From contig JANRKG010000208.1 of assembly GCA_033763635.1 (NCBI GenBank), forward strand, positions 1 through 10,196: a DNA stretch of 10,196 nucleotides, read 5' to 3'. The DNA comes from JANRKG01 sp033763635 (GTDB lineage Bacteria; Cyanobacteriota; Cyanobacteriia; GCF-001939115). Under the pieces are notes generated by a model. That model was not told where the DNA came from, searched no databases, and saw only the letters and a program-made list of their open reading frames with translations. The position numbers were made by a program, and so were the translations under genes. Shown here piece after piece: positions 6,702-10,196 of this stretch. The stretch's first letter is position 1; the number at the start of each line of letters is the position of its first letter.

Positions 6702-8141
6702 TCACTCTAGGCCCGTCACCGATCGCAAAAAAGGCAACACAAAGGAAATGGGGGCACGTTCCCCCACAATTACCTGGACAGAGGCAGGGGTTCCCGAAGG
6801 AAAGGTCAACTCAGGCCCCTGCGACGAAGACCAGCGATACTGGCTTCTGTTTGTGGTATCGGGTTCCAGCGTAATGAGCACCTCAATCTGCCCTCCCTGG
6901 GAAAGGAGTGAATCCGCAAGTTGCCCATTTCCCACTGTCTTCACCACCGTCTGTCGCGTGACCGGAAAGGAAGAAAAGGACTTCACTTTACCCAGGATGC
7001 CCCCAAATTCCTGTCGTTTTACGGTGTCTGGCGTAATCTGCACCGACATGTTTGGTTTGAGAAGTGCCCCTTCTTTAAGGGGGAGATAGGCGATTCCCAC
7101 TAACTGCCGAGAAACTCCCTCTACATCCAACACGGCTAGCGGCATTCCCTGATTCAAAACCTGCCCCGGTTGGGCAGATACCTCCACCACCTGCCCCGTG
7201 TAAGGGCTGAGAATCTGGCTCTGTTGTTTGAGTTGGACGGTTAGCTGGGTGATCTGCTGGCGGACCTCTTGCCGTTGATTCGTGCGATCGACCCGGTTTG
7301 CCAAGGTTTGTTGCGCGAGCAATCGTTCCCGACTCTCTAACTCCTGCACCTGAGCCTGGAGGTCTAGCACCTGGCTGGCATCATTTCCCTGTTGTTGATC
7401 CAGGGCAACCCTCTGGCTTTGAAGTTGCTGGATCTGGGTTTGGAGATCCAAAATTTGGTTTGTATTATCCCGGTAATCTGCCTCGGCCTGTAATACCAGA
7501 TCTCCGGCGATCGCCCCCTCTCGCAAAAGCCGCTGCCGATTGACAACCCGACTTCTCAAAACAGGCTCTAGTTTCTGGGCTTCCTGTAACCGTTCTTGCA
7601 GGGTCCGTTCTTGTTGGGTGAGGGTCCGCATTTCCTGGGTTCGCAAGCGAGGCGCGATCGTCCGGGCATTCTGTATCCGCTGTTCCAGGGTCTGACGCTG
7701 TTGCTGAAGAGATGCTCTTTCGGCACTGGTGCGTTGATCTTCCACCGATTTCTGTTGCTGCTCCTGGCGTTGGAGGGTTGCCAGTTTGATCTGTTGTTGG
7801 CGGAGTTGTTCACGGAGATCAGGGCGATCGATCACCCCGATCACCTGCCCCTTTCGGACCCGATCGCCCACTTGGACCGATACCTGCTGGATCTGCCCTG
7901 TCAACGGAAGCTGGACCTCCGTAATCTGTTGGGGGACAATCAACACCCCCCGACCCGTCAAAGTGATCGGTAATCGACCCCAAAAGCTCCAACTCAGGCC
8001 CGTTGCCACCAGAAACCCAAGGGCCGTGAGTCCCAGCCACTCCTTTGGAGTGACCACCTGCATCAGTTGGTCCAACCGTTCTGGAGAGGCTAACCGTTCC
8101 AGAGCCTCTGGACGAAACAGATTACGCTTCTGATTGAGCAT
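6702..8141 (-). CDS. NHLP bacteriocin system secretion protein (HlyD-family adaptor)
   Basis: The 479-residue product is a periplasmic adaptor that should connect the inner-membrane ABC exporter to a TolC-like outer-membrane channel. A short cytoplasmic N-terminus (1-34) precedes one membrane helix at about 36-54. A first lipoyl half-motif follows at about 76-107 (TGQIQQVSVQVGDRVRKGQV). A very glutamine-rich coiled-coil hairpin covers about 108-310, and the second lipoyl half, SPYTGQVVEVSAQPGQVLN, is at 312-330. A beta-barrel region lies to the C-terminal side. This order is the classic membrane-fusion-protein plan, and the position next to ABC1 and ABC2 identifies the NHLP subtype. The gene starts 21 bases after the cNMP-fold gene, with a weak GGAA ribosome site. 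The channel protein is not encoded here. Confidence 0.88.
   Translation of the reverse strand: MLNQKRNLFRPEALERLASPERLDQLMQVVTPKEWLGLTALGFLVATGLSWSFWGRLPITLTGRGVLIVPQQITEVQLPLTGQIQQVSVQVGDRVRKGQVIGVIDRPDLREQLRQQQIKLATLQRQEQQQKSVEDQRTSAERASLQQQRQTLEQRIQNARTIAPRLRTQEMRTLTQQERTLQERLQEAQKLEPVLRSRVVNRQRLLREGAIAGDLVLQAEADYRDNTNQILDLQTQIQQLQSQRVALDQQQGNDASQVLDLQAQVQELESRERLLAQQTLANRVDRTNQRQEVRQQITQLTVQLKQQSQILSPYTGQVVEVSAQPGQVLNQGMPLAVLDVEGVSRQLVGIAYLPLKEGALLKPNMSVQITPDTVKRQEFGGILGKVKSFSSFPVTRQTVVKTVGNGQLADSLLSQGGQIEVLITLEPDTTNRSQYRWSSSQGPELTFPSGTPASVQVIVGERAPISFVLPFLRSVTGLE
7507..7514. repeat. HIP1 octamer GCGATCGC
   Basis: A third perfect HIP1 palindrome, extended to GGCGATCGCC, inside the coiled-coil part of the HlyD adaptor gene at the codons for AIAGD. 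Confidence 0.8.
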
Positions 8142-8162
8142 GGCTTATTCCGGTTCCGTCTA

Positions 8163-9182
8163 CTAGGGTCCCCTGCGTACCTGCTGGAGTAACCAATCAA
8201 ATCTAACACTGGCAAGGGCTGCGCTCTGTAACTGGTCTGTATCCAGTTCATCCTCATATTCCGCCTCGTTCTCTAAGGGAGTGGCCTGGTTGTAGGCGAG
8301 GCGTTGGTTGGAGAAGGAACCCAGGCGATCGGCTAACCGATCGGCGAGGGTGAGCGCGATTGCTCGATAAAAACGGGTAGCAAAGGCCGCATCTTGCTCT
8401 AACTTCGTATTGAGTTGAACACGGGGAAGAGCCAGCACCAGGGAGTTTTCTAGCACTGTTACGGTCGCCGATGGCGGTTGAACGTCGATAAACGACATTT
8501 CTCCCACAATGTCCCCCACCGCTAAACGGGCGACCTCCTTATGGGTTTTCACCCCATTCCGATCGATCGCGATCGAGACGGATAAAGTGCCCTGCAACAG
8601 GATATGGATGGCATCGGCTTCAATCCCTTGTTGAATGAGAACGGTTCCACGGGTGGGGCTGAATCGCTCACCCACTTCATGCATCCAATTCACGTCACTG
8701 TCATAGAGTTCGGAAAAGACTAACAGCACCTTGCGGAGTGGTGGACTGGCCGTAGATTGATTTTGGACCAACAGGCCAGAAAGATTTCGGAGTTCTTGGG
8801 AAAATTGAATCGCCGCCGCTTTGTAGAATCGGGCTGCGAAGGCCCTGTCCTGTTTTAGTTGTGCTTTGAATCGCTCTTGAGAAATCGCTACCACTTCGGA
8901 AGGAACGATCGCTGATACGGAAGTCAACGCCGGACGGTCCAGAATTAAGGCTAATAGCCCTATCCCACTTCCTGGCTCTAATGGGGTAAGAACTTGAGGG
9001 CCAGCGGCGGTTTCGATCGATGCCACAAACTTTCCTGAAACCACCCAGTAGAGGGCAGCGCTCCTTTCTCCAGCCGTCAGAAGCGATCGACCCGCTGCAA
9101 TGGATTCAGGGCGACTATTCGCAGTGATCCAGTCGCAGTCAGCCTGGTTGAAAGATTCCTGATGTACAGTCGATTGATTCAT
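8163..9182 (-). CDS. Double cyclic-nucleotide-binding-fold protein
   Basis: The 339-residue product contains two successive cNMP-binding-like domains, at about 15-135 and 165-288. The repeats align with each other: QDRAFAARFYKAAAIQFSQE (111-130) corresponds to QDAAFATRFYRAIALTLADR (263-282). The second has a cassette-like GEMSFIDVQPPSATV (227-241), but serine stands where cAMP binders carry the phosphate-contacting arginine. The first domain is more decayed (GIGLLALILDRPALTSV). There is no helix-turn-helix, so this is probably not a Crp-type regulator. The tail has an acidic stretch around 304-316. I start at ATG 9182: the upstream GTG at 9320 would overlap the previous gene by 91 bases, whereas 9182 leaves a 47-base gap. 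No clear ribosome site is visible at either. Its place inside the export operon suggests an accessory or sensing role, which is inference. Confidence 0.8.
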   Translation of the reverse strand: MNQSTVHQESFNQADCDWITANSRPESIAAGRSLLTAGERSAALYWVVSGKFVASIETAAGPQVLTPLEPGSGIGLLALILDRPALTSVSAIVPSEVVAISQERFKAQLKQDRAFAARFYKAAAIQFSQELRNLSGLLVQNQSTASPPLRKVLLVFSELYDSDVNWMHEVGERFSPTRGTVLIQQGIEADAIHILLQGTLSVSIAIDRNGVKTHKEVARLAVGDIVGEMSFIDVQPPSATVTVLENSLVLALPRVQLNTKLEQDAAFATRFYRAIALTLADRLADRLGSFSNQRLAYNQATPLENEAEYEDELDTDQLQSAALASVRFDWLLQQVRRGP

Positions 9183-9229
9183 AAATCTGAGGTAGAAGCC
9201 AAACAGTACCTTACGCTGGAGATTGCTGA

Positions 9230-10171
9230 TTATCGGAAATAGATTAATAAATTTAATCCGGGAATGGTGCGGGAGAAAGTCCAAAGTAAGAGTGCAATAT
9301 ATAGAATGCCCAAACACCACTGATACCAGACCAGGCTACTGATCAATCCGGGTAAATGTTCATCCCGCACCCGGACATCGTTAAAACCCAATTTCAGCAG
9401 ATTGTTAAAGCTGAAGTCGTAATAGTTGAGCCAGTTCCAACGACGATCCCAAAGAATGGGCAGGTAACGTTCCCGAAACATCGAAAAGCGGGGAATGACG
9501 GGTAAACGCCCGATGAGCAGTCGAATCTGGCGCAGACTCCCCTCCTCCACAAAGTAGCTCACCTCTAAAAGGTCGTGATAGCGTCCCCGCCAGTAAATCA
9601 GCCCTAACAACAGGGTGGGAATGGGAATGATCACGATCGCCAGACAGGTCAGGGTCAGCCAGGGTTGGTCAGCGGTGCGAAAGATGGCGAGGGTTCCCGC
9701 AACAGTCAGCCCCACAAAGCTACTGAGCATCCAGATCGTCTCTGCCAGCGTCGGGAGAATTGGTTTGGGACGAAAGCGCCGCAATCGATCCACTAACCAG
9801 AACAGGATGCCAAACCAGGCGATCGTCACCAATCCGCCCCCAAACACTAACCAGGAACTGGTGCCATAACGGCTGAGGAGTAACAACAGACTTAACCCCA
9901 GCCAATTCACAGCTGCCAGGAGACGGCTAAAGATTGCCAGAGATTCTCCTGCGATCACCCGATTGCGAATTTTGATGTAGGTCGCCAGGTCTACTTCCTG
10001 GAGGGCCAGGAGTTCGGGGAGCGATCGAAACGGTTGCTGGGCACGACGGTCTACCACCTCCTGCACCTGAGCCGGAGAGAAGCCTACTTGCAAAAGTTCG
10101 TTGGGGGAAGCAGCATTGAGGTTGGTGCCCACAATACTTTGCCCCAGTTCCCGCAAGCGCAGCCGTTCCAT
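9230..10171 (-). CDS. Helix-hairpin-helix (ComEA-like) domain membrane protein
   Basis: The 313-residue product begins with one HHH region at about 16-71: NLNAASPNELLQVGFSPAQV resembles the ComEA form NINTAS..EL, and FRSLPELLALQEV corresponds to its second half. The GIG turn usual for DNA binding is replaced by GFS. About five membrane helices follow, near 84-100, 106-127, 146-164, 173-194 and 279-299, with a soluble loop of some 85 residues before the last. I choose ATG 10171 because AGGTGG lies 8 bases upstream. A GTG at 10183 is also possible, and the frame is open to the window edge, so an earlier start cannot be excluded. It is the first operon gene visible, 47 bases ahead of the cNMP-fold gene. 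I know no assigned function for this architecture; a link to the exporter is inferred from position. Confidence 0.7.
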   Translation of the reverse strand: MERLRLRELGQSIVGTNLNAASPNELLQVGFSPAQVQEVVDRRAQQPFRSLPELLALQEVDLATYIKIRNRVIAGESLAIFSRLLAAVNWLGLSLLLLLSRYGTSSWLVFGGGLVTIAWFGILFWLVDRLRRFRPKPILPTLAETIWMLSSFVGLTVAGTLAIFRTADQPWLTLTCLAIVIIPIPTLLLGLIYWRGRYHDLLEVSYFVEEGSLRQIRLLIGRLPVIPRFSMFRERYLPILWDRRWNWLNYYDFSFNNLLKLGFNDVRVRDEHLPGLISSLVWYQWCLGILYIALLLWTFSRTIPGLNLLIYFR

Positions 10172-10179
10172 CGTGTATT

Positions 10180-10185
10180 CCACCT
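10180..10185 (-). promoter_or_regulatory. Ribosome binding site AGGTGG for the HHH membrane protein
   Basis: On the minus strand AGGTGG differs from AGGAGG at one base and stands 8 bases before ATG 10171. It is the strongest Shine-Dalgarno-like site of the operon and decides the start against the GTG at 10183, which overlaps the site itself. Confidence 0.5.
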
Positions 10186-10196
10186 GATTCGCATCG

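Noticed and set aside
8163..9182. Crp/Fnr-family transcription factor
   Set aside because: Two cNMP folds are followed by an acidic tail only; no helix-turn-helix is present.
8163..9320. The longer GTG start for the cNMP-fold protein
   Set aside because: It would overlap the preceding gene by 91 bases and adds a 46-residue hydrophobic, domain-free extension; ATG 9182 begins just before the fold.

Overview
The window looks like a piece of a filamentous or otherwise complex cyanobacterial chromosome. The evidence is a DUF928 protein (a family largely confined to cyanobacteria), three perfect HIP1 octamers (GCGATCGC) plus many CGATCG cores, and an NHLP/Nif11-type peptide export cassette of the kind common in cyanobacteria. 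This assignment is an inference from gene content and word use; no rRNA or other marker is present.

Layout. Positions 1-816 hold no convincing gene. This stretch looks more AT-rich than the rest and contains a short dispersed-repeat fragment at the left edge, a hairpin at 211-236, two neighbouring arrays of degenerate 13-bp tandem repeats (396-460 and 478-579) and a long-range inverted repeat (621-711). A plus-strand gene for a secreted DUF928 protein follows (817-1596). It converges on a long minus-strand operon, and a perfect 26-bp palindrome (1626-1651) lies between the two and covers the operon's last stop codon.

The minus-strand operon is read from right to left. It starts with a ComEA-like helix-hairpin-helix domain fused to a five-helix membrane protein (9230-10171, start near the window edge). 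Next is a protein with two degenerate cyclic-nucleotide-binding folds and no DNA-binding domain (8163-9182). Three NHLP-type exporter genes follow: an HlyD-like periplasmic adaptor (6702-8141), a C39 peptidase/permease/ATPase (ABC1, 4372-6609) and a second permease/ATPase with a long N-terminal extension (ABC2, 1649-4372). ABC1 and ABC2 are joined by a TGATG stop/start overlap next to a run of eight G.

Function. ABC1, ABC2 and HlyD together should form a type I-like secretion complex. ABC1 would cut a leader after a double-glycine-type site and export the core peptide, HlyD would bridge the periplasm, and a TolC-like outer-membrane channel would be encoded elsewhere. The C39 catalytic residues and both ATPase sites look intact. 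No precursor peptide and no RiPP tailoring enzyme lies inside the window, so the cargo is unknown. The two proteins upstream of the adaptor, apparently in the same operon, are the least explained part: the cNMP-fold protein lacks the usual phosphate-binding arginine, and the HHH domain is tied to a membrane. They could be accessory or regulatory parts of the exporter, which is inference from position only.
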